Source: Robertmurraya kyonggiensis
GTDB taxonomy: Bacteria > Bacillota > Bacilli > Bacillales > Cytobacillaceae
Reading direction: 5' to 3'
Assembly: GCF_005116465.1 (NCBI RefSeq)
Contig: NZ_SWBM01000005.1
Span: 186,001-250,000 of the forward strand
Length of the DNA stretch: 64,000 nt
Shown: positions 42,167-51,347 of the stretch, piece after piece
Layout: each line of letters starts with the position of its first letter
Position numbering within the stretch: position 1 is the stretch's first letter
Program-made: the position numbers and the translations under genes
Notes under the pieces: generated by a model
The model's database searches: none
Told to the model about the DNA's origin: nothing
Seen by the model: the letters and a program-made list of their open reading frames with translations, nothing else

Positions 42167-43227
42167 GATGGAACGGGTTACTAGACGCCTATAAAGAATT
42201 CTTACCAATCAATGAGAATACACCGAAGCTTACATTAAATGAAGGAAATACACCCCTTATCAAATTAGATAGACTCTCTGAGGAGTGGGGCGTCGAGCTT
42301 TATGTGAAAACAGAAGGAACAAATCCAACCGGTTCTTTTAAGGACCGAGGTATGGTGATGGCTGTAGCGAAAGCGAAAGAGGAAGGAAGTGACACAGTGA
42401 TCTGCGCTTCCACTGGTAATACCTCAGCAGCTGCAGCGGCTTATGCTGCAAGAGCAGGAATGAGATGTATTGTCGTTATTCCTGAAGGAAAAATCGCGAT
42501 GGGAAAGCTTGCTCAAGCGGTGATGTATGGAGCTGAGATTATTTCCATTGAAGGGAACTTTGATGAAGCCTTAAAAATGGTTCGCAATATTAGTGAGAAA
42601 GAGCCTGTAACGCTTGTGAACTCTGTAAATCCATATCGTCTAGAAGGTCAGAAGACAGGAGCTTTCGAAATTTGTGACCAACTAGGAGGGAAGGCTCCAG
42701 ATATTCTAGCAATTCCAGTCGGAAATGCAGGGAATATTAGTGCCTACTGGAAAGGCTTTAAAGAATATCATGAGGCGAAGAATACAGGCTTGCCAAAAGT
42801 TCATGGATTTGAAGCAGCAGGAGCAGCAGCGATTGTCCATAACCGTGTCTTTGAAAATCCTGAGACGATTGCGACAGCGATTCGCATCGGAAACCCTGCA
42901 AGCTGGCATTTAGCCGTTGCCGCTGCAGAAGAGTCGCAAGGAATTATCGATGAAGTAACCGATGATGAAATTATCGCAGCTTATAAGAAGATTGCTAGCT
43001 CAGAAGGTATTTTTGCAGAACCAGGTTCTTGTGCTTCCATAGCGGGTGTCTATAAGCATATTCAAAACGGAAAAATTGCAAAGGGTACTAAAATCGTTGC
43101 GATTTTAACAGGGAATGGTTTGAAGGATCCGAATACTGCAATTGATTACAGTTCGATTAAGCCTGTTCTCCTTCCAAATGATGAGAAGGCGGTTGCTGAG
43201 CATATTCGTGGAGTTGTTCACTCATGA
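42163..43227 (+). CDS. thrC: Threonine synthase
   Basis: 354 residues. PLP lysine K60 in [11 protein letters not shown], phosphate loop [13 protein letters not shown], and [18 protein letters not shown]. It converts O-phosphohomoserine to threonine. Overlaps hom by 4 bases (ATGA) and thrB by 4 bases, so translation is coupled along the operon. Confidence 0.96.
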   Translation: MRWNGLLDAYKEFLPINENTPKLTLNEGNTPLIKLDRLSEEWGVELYVKTEGTNPTGSFKDRGMVMAVAKAKEEGSDTVICASTGNTSAAAAAYAARAGMRCIVVIPEGKIAMGKLAQAVMYGAEIISIEGNFDEALKMVRNISEKEPVTLVNSVNPYRLEGQKTGAFEICDQLGGKAPDILAIPVGNAGNISAYWKGFKEYHEAKNTGLPKVHGFEAAGAAAIVHNRVFENPETIATAIRIGNPASWHLAVAAAEESQGIIDEVTDDEIIAAYKKIASSEGIFAEPGSCASIAGVYKHIQNGKIAKGTKIVAILTGNGLKDPNTAIDYSSIKPVLLPNDEKAVAEHIRGVVHS

Positions 43228-44135
43228 AGGAAGGGGACATGCTAACAATTCAAGTCCCTGGAAGCACAGCGAACCTAGGTCCTGGCTTTGATTCAATGGG
43301 CTTGGCACTAAACCTTTATTTACGTTTGGACGTAGAAAAATCGGACACTTGGAAAATTGTTATGGAATCAAGGGAGTTAGAGATTTTTCCAAAAGATGAG
43401 TCCAATTATATTGTACAAGTTGCTCTGCAAACAGCGGCGAAATATCAAAAAACGCTTCCTTGTTGTACGATTAAAATGTACAGCGAAATACCGTTAGCAA
43501 GGGGGCTAGGCTCGAGTGCAGCAGCGATTATTGCTGGAATTGAGCTAGCCGATGTTGTGGGAGAGTTAAATTTAACTGTGGATGAAAAGTTTTTGATTGC
43601 TGCTGAGCTAGAAGGACATCCTGATAATGTCGGTGCCTCTCTTTTTGGAGGATTGGTCATCGGCAGTCAACGAGAGACTGGTGTCGATGCAGTTGTCTGT
43701 CGTGACCTACAGTTTGACTTAGTGGCGGTTGTTCCAAAGGAAGAGTTACTCACAAAGGATTCACGCAATGTATTGCCATTGGAATTGCCTTTTGCCGATG
43801 CAGTTCGTGCAGGAGCAGTTGGGAATGTACTGGTAGCTGCTTTGCTTAGAGAAGATTATTTTTTAGCAGGGAAAATGATGAGGCAGGACCGTTTTCATCA
43901 GCCCTATCGTAAAAAGCTTGTCCCTCATTTACAAGAGATCGAGGATGTGGCCTATGATGCTGGTGCATTTGGGGTAGCTTTGAGTGGAGCAGGTCCAACA
44001 GTGCTTTGTTTCTGTGAAAAGGGTCAAGGCGAGGAGCTACAAGAAAAACTGGAGGGCAAGTATCCAGAAATGACCTGTCATCAATTGAGAATTGATCAGG
44101 TCGGTAGCTCAGTCCAGATTCAGAAATATGTGTGA
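43224..44135 (+). CDS. thrB: Homoserine kinase
   Basis: 303 residues, GHMP kinase. [19 protein letters not shown] at the N-terminus, ATP loop [16 protein letters not shown], and C-terminal [15 protein letters not shown]. Start ATG 43224 overlaps the thrC stop; an ATG at 43239 has GGAAGGGG in front and could also be used. Last gene of the operon. Confidence 0.95.
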   Translation: MKEGDMLTIQVPGSTANLGPGFDSMGLALNLYLRLDVEKSDTWKIVMESRELEIFPKDESNYIVQVALQTAAKYQKTLPCCTIKMYSEIPLARGLGSSAAAIIAGIELADVVGELNLTVDEKFLIAAELEGHPDNVGASLFGGLVIGSQRETGVDAVVCRDLQFDLVAVVPKEELLTKDSRNVLPLELPFADAVRAGAVGNVLVAALLREDYFLAGKMMRQDRFHQPYRKKLVPHLQEIEDVAYDAGAFGVALSGAGPTVLCFCEKGQGEELQEKLEGKYPEMTCHQLRIDQVGSSVQIQKYV

Positions 44136-44161
44136 CTATTTACAATGTATGAAGATAATCT

Positions 44162-44218
44162 AAAAAACGAACAAAGTTAATAACATTAGGTAACTAAGAA
44201 TCATAATGTTCGTTTTTT
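44162..44218 (+). terminator. Terminator of the thr operon
   Basis: AAAAAACGAACA pairs with TGTTCGTTTTTT around a long, partly paired loop. Confidence 0.75.
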
Positions 44219-44252
44219 AATTGAAGTGAGCCATTATGAAATTAATGCAAAC

Positions 44253-44286
44253 AAAAAGCGATTTCGCTCTGGCGAGATCGCTTTTT
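44253..44286. terminator. Bidirectional terminator between thrB and yutI
   Basis: AAAAAGCGAT(T)TCGC pairs with GCGAGATCGCTTTTT around TCTG. It serves yutI on the minus strand. Confidence 0.88.
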
Positions 44287-44297
44287 AAAATTTCATT

Positions 44298-44531
44298 TTA
44301 GAATACTTGTTCAACTTCTACTACGCCAGGAACCTCTTCTAGAAGGGCACGTTCAATACCAGCTTTTAGGGTGATAGTTGAACTTGGGCATGAACCGCAA
44401 GCACCTAATAAACGTAATTTCACAATACCGTCTTCTACATCAACTAATTCACAGTCTCCTCCGTCACGAAGAAGGAATGGACGTAATTTATCTAGTACAT
44501 CTTGAACTTGTTCTAACATTTGCTCTGCCAT
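44298..44531 (-). CDS. yutI: NifU-domain Fe-S protein YutI
   Basis: 77 residues from ATG 44531 after AAAGGAGCG; the frame to 44573 lacks a site. NifU C-terminal domain: [24 protein letters not shown], then [22 protein letters not shown] with the CxxC cluster ligands. It is an Fe-S scaffold or carrier. Located as in B. subtilis, next to yuzD. Confidence 0.92.
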   Translation of the reverse strand: MAEQMLEQVQDVLDKLRPFLLRDGGDCELVDVEDGIVKLRLLGACGSCPSSTITLKAGIERALLEEVPGVVEVEQVF

Positions 44532-44708
44532 CTTAATCGCTCCTTTCTTAATACTTATTATAATGTCTTCCATTTGAAAAATCTATCTAAATGCATGAAA
44601 TCCAATATTCTACATTTTAGGAGAATTCTCTTTTAGTTTGCCGTTTTCTCATTTCTAAATACTGGTTCCTTCGTGTACAATGAAAATAAGAAGCAGGGGG
44701 GAAGAATC

Positions 44709-45035
44709 ATGACAAAAAAAGAAGTTGAAATTTCCGTTTATGGTGCAGAACAGCTTTGTCCTAGTTGTATCAATCTACCGTCTTCTAAGGAAACCTATGA
44801 GTGGTTGGAAGCAGCGGTAAGCAGAAAATTCCCGAATCAATCTTTCAAAATTTCATATGTGGATATCCATAATCCGCCGAGTGAAGATAAACAAAAAGAT
44901 TTTGCTCAAAGAGTCATTGAAGAGGATATGTTTTATCCTGTTGTATTAGTCGAAGATGAAGTGGTTGGAGAAGGAAACCCTCGATTAAAAACTATTTTTG
45001 CAGAGTTAGAAAAATACGGCTACGAAGCTGAATGA
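44709..45035 (+). CDS. yuzD: DUF1462 thioredoxin-like protein YuzD
   Basis: 108 residues from ATG 44709 after GCAGGGGGGAAG. DUF1462 family: VEISVYGAEQLCPSCINLPSSKETYEWLEAAV (in which CPSC is a CxxC redox or metal motif), then SYVDIHNPPSEDKQKDFAQRVIEEDMFYPVV. Thioredoxin-like fold. Divergent from yutI, whose product carries Fe-S clusters, so a redox-linked role is plausible but unproven. Confidence 0.88.
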   Translation: MTKKEVEISVYGAEQLCPSCINLPSSKETYEWLEAAVSRKFPNQSFKISYVDIHNPPSEDKQKDFAQRVIEEDMFYPVVLVEDEVVGEGNPRLKTIFAELEKYGYEAE

Positions 45036-45039
45036 AAAT

Positions 45040-45085
45040 AAAAAGCGTTGTTCCCACTCTAGATGGAAACAGCGCTAATTTTTTA
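45040..45085 (+). terminator. Terminator of yuzD
   Basis: AGCGTTGTTCC pairs with GGAAACAGCGCT (one bulge), then TAATTTTTT. Confidence 0.75.
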
Positions 45086-45118
45086 TAGATTAAGTAAATA
45101 TAATTCTCTACTTTGAGA

Positions 45119-45297
45119 ATTGTCTAGCTCCAGCGCCTATCGCCTAGCAAACTTCGGGTCACCAGGTAAAAATTGAAGTGCATTTTTACTCCCTACGATA
45201 AGTCAACTAGGAATTGCTTACGCAATTCCAGTTTCCTTTTATCTCAGTCGATGCCCCTCCAGTTTGTACGGCGATGACCAAGGCGCTTCCGCTTTTC
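45119..45297. repeat. Dispersed Bacillaceae intergenic element (CTAGCTCCAGCGCCT...AGGCGCTTCCGCTTTT)
   Basis: The element starts TTGTCTAGCTCCAGCGCCTA-like (45120 onward) and ends AGGCGCTTCCGCTTTT at 45281-45296; AGCGCCT and AGGCGCT at the two ends are inverted. The inside has smaller inverted repeats (GGAATTGC/GCAATTCC at about 45212-45229). I recognise this class as a widespread intergenic repeat of Bacillus. It ends exactly at the yutJ stop codon and may act as its terminator. Confidence 0.8.
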
Positions 45298-46365
45298 TTA
45301 TCCATTATGATATTTATACATCCACAAGATACCGGATTTCAGTAATCGTGCAACACGGCCAGTAATTGGTCGTTCTGCTACTAGACCAAAGCCATGTTTT
45401 TTTCCTAAGGAACCAAGAATGCCTTTTAGTTTAATTGTTGGCAACGATTCTGGAAGCTCTTCATTCTTCCATCTTTTCAACAGGATATCCACAATTTGCT
45501 CAGCCTGTCCTTCTGCAAGTTGGGCACTAGGAGCATGTGGTAGGCTTGCACAATCCCCCACGACATAAACGTGTTCATCTCCAGGAATGTTATGGTGAAG
45601 TGTCAAAACAATGCGATCTTGTTTATCCTTTTCCACATCCATGTTACGAACGACTTCAATTGGTTGAATTCCAGCTGTCCAAACAATAATATCGCTATAG
45701 ATAGGCTCGTTATGGTTATAGAGAGTATTCTCTTCTACTCTAGTAATATTCGAATTGTTGATAATCTCTACATTGTGATTATCAAACCAATTTTCTACAT
45801 ACGTACTTAGTCGGACTGGGAATGCTGAAAGAATGTAGTTGCCTCGATCAAAAAGCTTAATCTTCAGGTCTGGACGACTTTCATTCAGTTCACTCGCTAA
45901 TTCAACACCGCTTAATCCTGCACCTACAATGCTAACGACAGATTCAGGCGGTAGATTATTTAATGCTTGATAAGTTTTTCTAGATTTTTCAATAGATTGA
46001 ATGCTATATGTGTGTTCCTTTGCACCAGGAACATTGTGGTATTTATCCTCACAGCCTAATCCAATAATCAAATCATCATAAGTAAGTGAATCGGCGTCCT
46101 TTAGGACAATTCTTTTCTCTTTAATATTGATTTCAGTTACTTCCCCATATTGAATTGTTAATCTAGGATGCTCAGGGAAAGGAACGCGAACATGTTGATC
46201 GGAAATAGTCCCTGCGGCTAATGCGTAGTATTCAGTCTTTAGACAGTGGTAAGGAGTTCGGTCTACTAAAGTGATGGATACGTCTTCTGGGAGTTCATTC
46301 GGTAAGAGACGAGAAAGGACTCTCATTCCTCCATATCCTCCACCTAAAATAACTAGATTTTTCAT
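45298..46365 (-). CDS. yutJ: NADH dehydrogenase-like flavoprotein YutJ (NDH-2 family)
   Basis: 355 residues. FAD motif LVILGGGYGGMRVLSRL and NAD motif VSIVGAGLSGVELASEL, with GLGCEDKYHNVPGAKEH and VYVVGDCASLPH. Pyridine nucleotide-disulfide oxidoreductase fold of the NDH-2 type, but without an evident C-terminal amphipathic anchor. A second relative lies at 49995. ATG 46365 follows AAAGGGGATATCC. Rex-like palindromes lie in the divergent interval to yuzB. Confidence 0.9.
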   Translation of the reverse strand: MKNLVILGGGYGGMRVLSRLLPNELPEDVSITLVDRTPYHCLKTEYYALAAGTISDQHVRVPFPEHPRLTIQYGEVTEINIKEKRIVLKDADSLTYDDLIIGLGCEDKYHNVPGAKEHTYSIQSIEKSRKTYQALNNLPPESVVSIVGAGLSGVELASELNESRPDLKIKLFDRGNYILSAFPVRLSTYVENWFDNHNVEIINNSNITRVEENTLYNHNEPIYSDIIVWTAGIQPIEVVRNMDVEKDKQDRIVLTLHHNIPGDEHVYVVGDCASLPHAPSAQLAEGQAEQIVDILLKRWKNEELPESLPTIKLKGILGSLGKKHGFGLVAERPITGRVARLLKSGILWMYKYHNG

Positions 46366-46460
46366 TTTTGGATATCCCCTTTGTGCAGCTCTATTAGATG
46401 AAAAAATCTTCTCTCTATATTTAAGGAAAACGCTTTAAAGTCATTCAAAGTATATCGAAA

Positions 46461-46477
46461 TTGTGACAAAATCACAA
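46461..46477. promoter_or_regulatory. Rex-like palindrome between yutJ and yuzB
   Basis: TTGTGACAAAATCACAA is a perfect TTGTGA/TCACAA inverted repeat, one base shorter than the Rex consensus TTGTGAA-N4-TTCACAA. A TTGACAAAATTTCGAC motif follows at 46485-46500 and is nearly repeated before the 49995 gene. Confidence 0.55.
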
Positions 46478-46589
46478 CATATTCTTGACAAAATTTCGAC
46501 TATTTGGCGATTTTTGCTCTTGCCAATATTTTTAATCTTGATATATGATGGATTTCATGATGCGTTATTTTGTTAAGAGGTGAAAGGTA

Positions 46590-46829
46590 ATGCTTAGGCC
46601 GGTTATCGAATTTTGCATTAGCAATCTTGCTAGTGGTTCTCATAAAGCAATGGAAAAACTCCAGAGGGATCCGAACCTTGATATTATTGAATATGGCTGC
46701 TTAAGCTATTGTGGAAAATGTTCTGCAACCTTATATGCCCTAGTTGAAGGGGAAGTGGTGACGGGCGAAACACCCGACGATTTAGTAGAGAAAATCTATC
46801 AACGCATTGATGAACATCATGTGTATTAA
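46590..46829 (+). CDS. yuzB: DUF1450 protein YuzB
   Basis: 79 residues. IEFCISNLASGSHKAMEKL, then DIIEYGCLSYCGKCSATLYALVEGE. Conserved cysteines C-x3-C-x2-C with the N-terminal Cys could bind metal or an Fe-S cluster (2Fe-2S ferredoxin-like order). ATG follows AGAGGTGAAAGGTA. Divergent from yutJ, as in B. subtilis. Function not established. Confidence 0.88.
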   Translation: MLRPVIEFCISNLASGSHKAMEKLQRDPNLDIIEYGCLSYCGKCSATLYALVEGEVVTGETPDDLVEKIYQRIDEHHVY

Positions 46830-46871
46830 ATAACTCTGTTAAGGTTTGGTGTTGAATTTATTGCATTGGAA

Positions 46872-47058
46872 AATAGGCGGAAAACTCCGGATAAATCAAG
46901 AAACTCCCCAATTTCCCTATCAATAAGCGAAATTTTTCCAGTTAAGCTAAATATTTTTGATGATTTTAAGGCCTTTAAGGTCAATTAGCGGAAAATCTCC
47001 GCCTATTTCACCTAATATTCATGGATTTTTCAAAATAAACGGATTTTCTCCGGTTATG
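46872..47058. repeat. Four copies of a GCGGAAAA/CTCCG hairpin motif
   Basis: Copies at about 46872 (ATAGGCGGAAAACTCCGG), 46921 (AATAAGCGAAATTTTTCCAG), 46982 (AATTAGCGGAAAATCTCCGC) and 47034 (AATAAACGGATTTTCTCCGG), spaced 49-61 bases. Each can fold on itself. The region 46830-47144 has no gene between convergent yuzB and the DUF2225 gene. Confidence 0.7.
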
Positions 47059-47114
47059 TGGGAATACCTATCGAAAATCAAAAAATCAGCAATGAATAAT
47101 AACAGAGCCGTTAA

Positions 47115-47145
47115 ATAAAAAAAGAAATTGGCTCAGGCCAATTTC
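47115..47145 (-). terminator. Terminator of the DUF2225 gene
   Basis: GAAATTGGC pairs with GCCAATTTC, with TTTTTTTAT on the minus-strand 3' side. It touches the stop codon. Confidence 0.85.
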
Positions 47146-47834
47146 TAGTTCGTTTTCTGCATTTCTTTAATTTCGTGCCAGCGATCCTTTGCCATTTCGA
47201 TAGTGGCAGTTTCGGTGGTACTCTTTTGCTTTTCGATTACTTTTGAAAAATATTTGATCGCTTGAGGAATGTTATCAGTTCTTCTCGATAATTCACCGAT
47301 TAAGTAGAGAAGACGAACTTCTGATACTTGCGTTCCTTTATAATCATCGGTCATGTAGGAATCCATGTACTCCTGCAAAGCTAAATTTGTAAATCTCCGT
47401 TCTTGCTCCTGATTTTCTAATCCTCGATAGAGCCATCCGAGACGCATATACAAACCAGATAAATTAATATGTTTTTCCTTTTTTAAAGTTCCACAATAAG
47501 CGGCAAGCTTGTAAGTTTGAATAGCTGTTTGGATCGTCCGTTCTTGACCAAAATCCTGAGGAACCCACTGATCGCAAACTTTCTTCGTAATCTCATTTTT
47601 ACTATCTGGTGAAAAAATAGGCAGAAAATCTTCAGAAAATGAAAATCCACAATGTGGACAAACTTTTACATAGTATAAAAGAGGATTCGCTTCTTCAGAA
47701 GCATAGCTTGGACAAAAATCCGTATCATATTCGGTTACTTTTACAAAGCGAGAGCGCACCTTTTTCGAGGTAAATGTCTTTTTACACATAAGGCATTCAA
47801 ATTTTTTATCGTAAAGAGGGAGTAATTCTGTCAC
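47145..47834 (-). CDS. DUF2225 zinc-ribbon/TPR-like protein
   Basis: 229 residues from GTG 47834, with AGGTGA five bases upstream; the frame extends to 47843 with another GTG. N-terminal cysteine pairs (FECLMCKKTF and VKVCPHCGFSFSEDF) form a likely zinc ribbon, with DTDFCPSY between. The rest is helical and TPR-like (LSGLYMRLGWLYRGLENQEQERRFTNLALQEY, LLYLIGELSRRTDNIPQAIKYFSKVI). DUF2225 has no known function. Confidence 0.85.
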   Translation of the reverse strand: MTELLPLYDKKFECLMCKKTFTSKKVRSRFVKVTEYDTDFCPSYASEEANPLLYYVKVCPHCGFSFSEDFLPIFSPDSKNEITKKVCDQWVPQDFGQERTIQTAIQTYKLAAYCGTLKKEKHINLSGLYMRLGWLYRGLENQEQERRFTNLALQEYMDSYMTDDYKGTQVSEVRLLYLIGELSRRTDNIPQAIKYFSKVIEKQKSTTETATIEMAKDRWHEIKEMQKTN

Positions 47835-47958
47835 TTTTTTCACCTACTTTCGTATTGAGTATAAGTTTTAGTTAAATTTCATTATACAGCAATTGTTATG
47901 AACAAAGTACCGATTGAGAGGATTTGTCCAAAGAAATCGAATTAATGAAGCAGTCTAG

Positions 47959-47987
47959 TTGAGGAAAGGTTCATTGCTGTATATACT
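47959..47987 (+). promoter_or_regulatory. Sigma-A promoter of the erpA-like gene
   Basis: TTGAGG, 17 bases, TATACT, 40 bases before the start codon. Confidence 0.65.
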
Positions 47988-48026
47988 ATAAGTAAGATCA
48001 AATCCTAAAAATTAGGAGGGAATACA

Positions 48027-48386
48027 ATGGATATTGTAACAATTACAGAAGCTGCTGCTTTGCAGATAAAAGATATGATGAAAGAAAACGAAGAAGAGAG
48101 TGCATTCTTACGAGTGGCGATCCAAGGTGGAGGCTGTAGTGGCCTTTCTTATGGAATGGGCTTTGCTCATGAAGTAGAAGAAGGAGATACTCAATTTGAA
48201 CAGCATGGAATCAATGTTCTTGTTGATAAGGATAGTGCTGCAGCCCTAAAAGGAACAAAAATCGACTACAAGCAATCGCTCATGGGCGGTGGATTCACAA
48301 TCGATAATCCAAATGCCATTGCTTCTTGTGGATGCGGTTCATCATTTAGAACGGCTAAAGATGCTGGTACACCAGAGACTTGTTAA
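48027..48386 (+). CDS. yutM: HesB/IscA/ErpA-type Fe-S assembly protein (YutM)
   Basis: 119 residues. The three cluster cysteines are in place: C37 in GGGCSGLSYG, and C101 and C103 in SCGCGSSF. A-type carriers pass Fe-S clusters to target proteins such as LipA, which is encoded at 33490. ATG follows TTAGGAGGGAATACA. Confidence 0.93.
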   Translation: MDIVTITEAAALQIKDMMKENEEESAFLRVAIQGGGCSGLSYGMGFAHEVEEGDTQFEQHGINVLVDKDSAAALKGTKIDYKQSLMGGGFTIDNPNAIASCGCGSSFRTAKDAGTPETC

Positions 48387-48584
48387 ATAGAAGGCTCTTT
48401 TCGCAAAAATTATTACTGTTAGATAATTTTTGATTGGATGAATAGCAAGTAATATGATCTTTTAATAATAAGGTAGCGAAAAGTGCTGTGCACAAATAAT
48501 TTGTAGCAATAAACCACGTAAGAGGTGTAAATGTCGGCCTTAGGACATTTACGAAAAACAAGTACAAAAACAAAACAGAATTAG
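48387..48584. other. Gene-free region with nested inverted repeats
   Basis: CTTTTCGC (48397-48404) and GCGAAAAG (48476-48483) are inverted about 70 bases apart, and GTAAATGTC/GACATTTAC form a perfect 9-bp stem at 48527-48552. No frame is convincing. It may be a small repeat element or a transposon remnant between convergent genes. Confidence 0.5.
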
Positions 48585-48614
48585 AAAAAGCAAAGCCCCG
48601 CGGCTTTGCTTTTC
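48585..48614. terminator. Bidirectional terminator between yutM and yumC
   Basis: AAAAGCAAAGCCC/GGCTTTGCTTTT with a tiny loop, just downstream of yumC on the minus strand. Confidence 0.9.
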
Positions 48615-48619
48615 TTATA

Positions 48620-49615
48620 TTACTTAAACATAGAAGAACTATGAAGTGGTTGTGCTTTTGCTTTTGGATCAATGTATGTTTTTGCATTGTTGATGGCTGT
48701 TGGTGCTTCACCAAATCCACTCGCGATTAGCTTCACTTTACCATCGTATGTGCAAATATCTCCAGCTGCATAAATTCCAGGAATGTTTGTTTCCATCTTA
48801 GAGTTAACGACGATGGAGTTCTTTTCAATTTCAAGACCCCATTCTTTAATCGGTCCTAGGGATGAAACAAAGCCATAGTTACAAATAACAGCATCTACAT
48901 CAATCGAAGTTTTTTCTTCGCCATTTGCATCTTGAAGGACGACCTGTTTAATACCAGTTACATCTCCCACTAATTCTACTGGGACGTATGGTGTTTTGAT
49001 GTCGACCTTAGAATTGTTTAGGTTTTCAACGCTATGTTCATGGGCACGGAATTTATCACGACGATGTACAATCGTCACTTTTTCTGCGATTGGTTCAAGC
49101 ATTAAAGCCCAGTCTACTGCGGAATCTCCGCCACCAAAAACAACGACTCTTTTATCAGCAAATTGGTTTAAATCATCAATGAAGTAATGTAGGTTCTTTC
49201 CTTCGTACTCAGTAGCATTCTCAAGCTCTAAGCGACGCGGTTGGAAAGCACCGTTCCCAGCTGTAATAATAACTGTTTTTGTATAGTGAATTTCTTTGTT
49301 TGTTGTTAATTTAAATATATTGTCTTCTTGCTTTTCAATCTTTTCAACGGATTGCTCTAGGATGATGGATTGCTCAAATTTGGACATTTGCTCTTTTAAG
49401 TTATTAACTAACTCTTGAGCACGAACCTTTGGAAAACCAGCTACATCATATATGTATTTTTCAGGATATAACGCAGATAATTGTCCCCCCAGCTGAGGCA
49501 AGCTTTCGATGATTTTAACTGATGCCTGTCTCATCCCACCGTAAAAGGCTGTGAATAGACCAACCGGTCCACCGCCAATGATGGTTATATCAAATACTTT
49601 TTGATCTTCTTTCAT
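48620..49615 (-). CDS. yumC: Ferredoxin/flavodoxin-NADP+ reductase YumC (thioredoxin reductase-like)
   Basis: 331 residues from ATG 49615 after TGGGGGGATTTGG; the upstream frame to 49645 has no site. FAD motif [23 protein letters not shown] motif [17 protein letters not shown] followed by [13 protein letters not shown], and [19 protein letters not shown]. It lacks the CxxC of thioredoxin reductase, as expected for FNR type 2. It supplies or drains electrons to ferredoxin and flavodoxin. Confidence 0.93.
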   Translation of the reverse strand: MKEDQKVFDITIIGGGPVGLFTAFYGGMRQASVKIIESLPQLGGQLSALYPEKYIYDVAGFPKVRAQELVNNLKEQMSKFEQSIILEQSVEKIEKQEDNIFKLTTNKEIHYTKTVIITAGNGAFQPRRLELENATEYEGKNLHYFIDDLNQFADKRVVVFGGGDSAVDWALMLEPIAEKVTIVHRRDKFRAHEHSVENLNNSKVDIKTPYVPVELVGDVTGIKQVVLQDANGEEKTSIDVDAVICNYGFVSSLGPIKEWGLEIEKNSIVVNSKMETNIPGIYAAGDICTYDGKVKLIASGFGEAPTAINNAKTYIDPKAKAQPLHSSSMFK

Positions 49616-49994
49616 TCCAAATCCCCCCAGATAGAAATAGTGCAATTGCCACCTTATATATTACCATAAATAATTTCAAACTACATCAGGGTAAAAGGGA
49701 AGGAGTACTCTCCATTCATTTAATAGTTGAGAATTTCTAAATGAATTACCAACATAAACAAGTTATTTTTTATGTATATTTAGCTTGAAAAAGCGAGAGA
49801 AAAGGAATATCATGTACTTTAGGTAATATGTTAAATTTGTGTGACAAATTTTCGACATTTTTTTGCTTGAGTTAGTGAAAAGTATCACAAACTTTTTTCT
49901 TACTTTCACTACTATAAATGAATAATGTGGTGAAGATAAGAAAAGGTAAGCAGAAAAGAGAAAAAATAAAGAATAAAAGGTGGAAGTGATCACT
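49616..49994 (+). promoter_or_regulatory. Regulatory interval upstream of the NDH-2 gene
   Basis: 379 bases between divergent yumC and the NDH-2 gene with no gene in it. It contains TGACAAATTTTCGAC (49842-49856), a TTTGTGTGACAAA inverted repeat (49836-49848) and a Rex-like box at 49873-49890 (listed separately). Confidence 0.55.
49873..49890 (+). promoter_or_regulatory. Rex-like operator upstream of the NDH-2 gene
   Basis: TAGTGAAAAGTATCACAA matches the Firmicute Rex consensus TTGTGAA-N4-TTCACAA at 16 of 18 positions (mismatches at 2 and 12). Rex senses the NADH/NAD+ ratio and controls ndh in B. subtilis. Confidence 0.6.
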
Positions 49995-51209
49995 TTGAGA
50001 AAGCCAAAAATCGTGATTCTAGGTGCCGGTTACGGTGGCCTAATGACTGCAACAAGATTACAAAAGGCAGTAGGAATGAATGAAGTTGAAATCCAGCTTG
50101 TGAACAAAAATGACTATCACTATGAAACAACTTGGTTACATGAAGCATCTGCTGGTACATTACATCATGATCGTGTACGTTACGACATTTCTAGTGTAAT
50201 TGACCGTAACAAAGTTGAATTTATACAAGGTACGGTTGTTGAAGTAAATAGAGATGAGAAAAAAGTTATCCTTGAAGAAGGCGAACTTCCATACGACTAT
50301 CTTGTAGTCGCAGTAGGTGGAGAATCAGAAACTTTCGGAATTAAAGGGCTTAAGGAATATGCTTTTTCCATTGTAAACGTAAATTCAGCACGTCAAATTC
50401 GTGACCATATCGAATATCAATTTGCGACTTATCAAGCAGAAGAAGATAAAAAAGAAGAGCGCCTAACTATTGTCGTTGGTGGAGCAGGATTCACAGGTAT
50501 CGAGTTCCTGGGTGAATTAGGAAATCGTGTACCAGAATTATGCAAAGAGTACGATATTGATCCTCATAAGGTTAAAATCATCTGTGTTGAAGCAGCTCCA
50601 ACTGTTTTACCAGGATTTGACCCTGAGTTAGTAAACTATGCAGTGGCTCAATTAGAGAAAAAAGGCGTTACTTTCATGATTGGAACAGCTGTTAAAGAAG
50701 CAACTGAAACAGGAATCATCGTTGGTAAAGGTGAAGACGAAGTAGAAGAAATCAAAGCTGGAACGGTTGTTTGGGCTGCTGGTGTAAGAGGAAACGCAAT
50801 CGTTGAAAAGTCTGGTTTTGAAGCAATGCGCGGGCGTGTAAAGGTTCAACCAGATTTAAGAGCACCAGGTCATGATGATGTATTCATTATTGGAGATTCT
50901 TCTCTAGTAATTAATGAAGAAATCAATCGTCCATACCCACCAACTGCTCAAATTGCGATGCAACAAGGTGTAACAGTTGCACACAACATCCTTGCACTAA
51001 TTCGTGGAAAAGAGTTAGAAACATTCGTACCAGATATTAAAGGTACTGTATGTTCTCTAGGTCATGACGATGCAATTGGGGTTGCATTCGGTAAGAAAAT
51101 GACTGGTTCTACAGCATCATTCATGAAGAAAGTGATCGACAACCGTTCTCTATATATGGTTGGTGGACCATCATTAGTACTGAAAAAAGGTAAATTCAAT
51201 ATCTTTTAA
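49995..51209 (+). CDS. yumB: Type II NADH dehydrogenase-like protein (YumB/Ndh)
   Basis: About 404 residues from TTG 49995 ([18 protein letters not shown]), with AGGTGGAAGTGA upstream; this start matches the known YumB N-terminus, and the frame upstream adds only EVIT. FAD motif GAGYGG, NAD motif [47 protein letters not shown] (in part) and a C-terminal segment for membrane contact. It oxidises NADH and reduces menaquinone. Close relative of B. subtilis Ndh. Confidence 0.92.
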   Translation: MRKPKIVILGAGYGGLMTATRLQKAVGMNEVEIQLVNKNDYHYETTWLHEASAGTLHHDRVRYDISSVIDRNKVEFIQGTVVEVNRDEKKVILEEGELPYDYLVVAVGGESETFGIKGLKEYAFSIVNVNSARQIRDHIEYQFATYQAEEDKKEERLTIVVGGAGFTGIEFLGELGNRVPELCKEYDIDPHKVKIICVEAAPTVLPGFDPELVNYAVAQLEKKGVTFMIGTAVKEATETGIIVGKGEDEVEEIKAGTVVWAAGVRGNAIVEKSGFEAMRGRVKVQPDLRAPGHDDVFIIGDSSLVINEEINRPYPPTAQIAMQQGVTVAHNILALIRGKELETFVPDIKGTVCSLGHDDAIGVAFGKKMTGSTASFMKKVIDNRSLYMVGGPSLVLKKGKFNIF

Positions 51210-51225
51210 GTAAATCTTTAAATGG

Positions 51226-51262
51226 AAAAATACTCTGAAGCTGAGCTTCGGAGTATTTTTTT
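51226..51262 (+). terminator. Terminator of the NDH-2 gene
   Basis: AAAAATACTCTGAAGC pairs with GCTTCGGAGTATTTTT and a T run follows. Confidence 0.92.
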
Positions 51263-51347
51263 CGACCTATTATGAGCGTACTTTCTTGTTGACTCCCTAC
51301 ATTCCATTAAGTACACTTAATGGTGATATAAGGGAGGCTTGTGCGCA

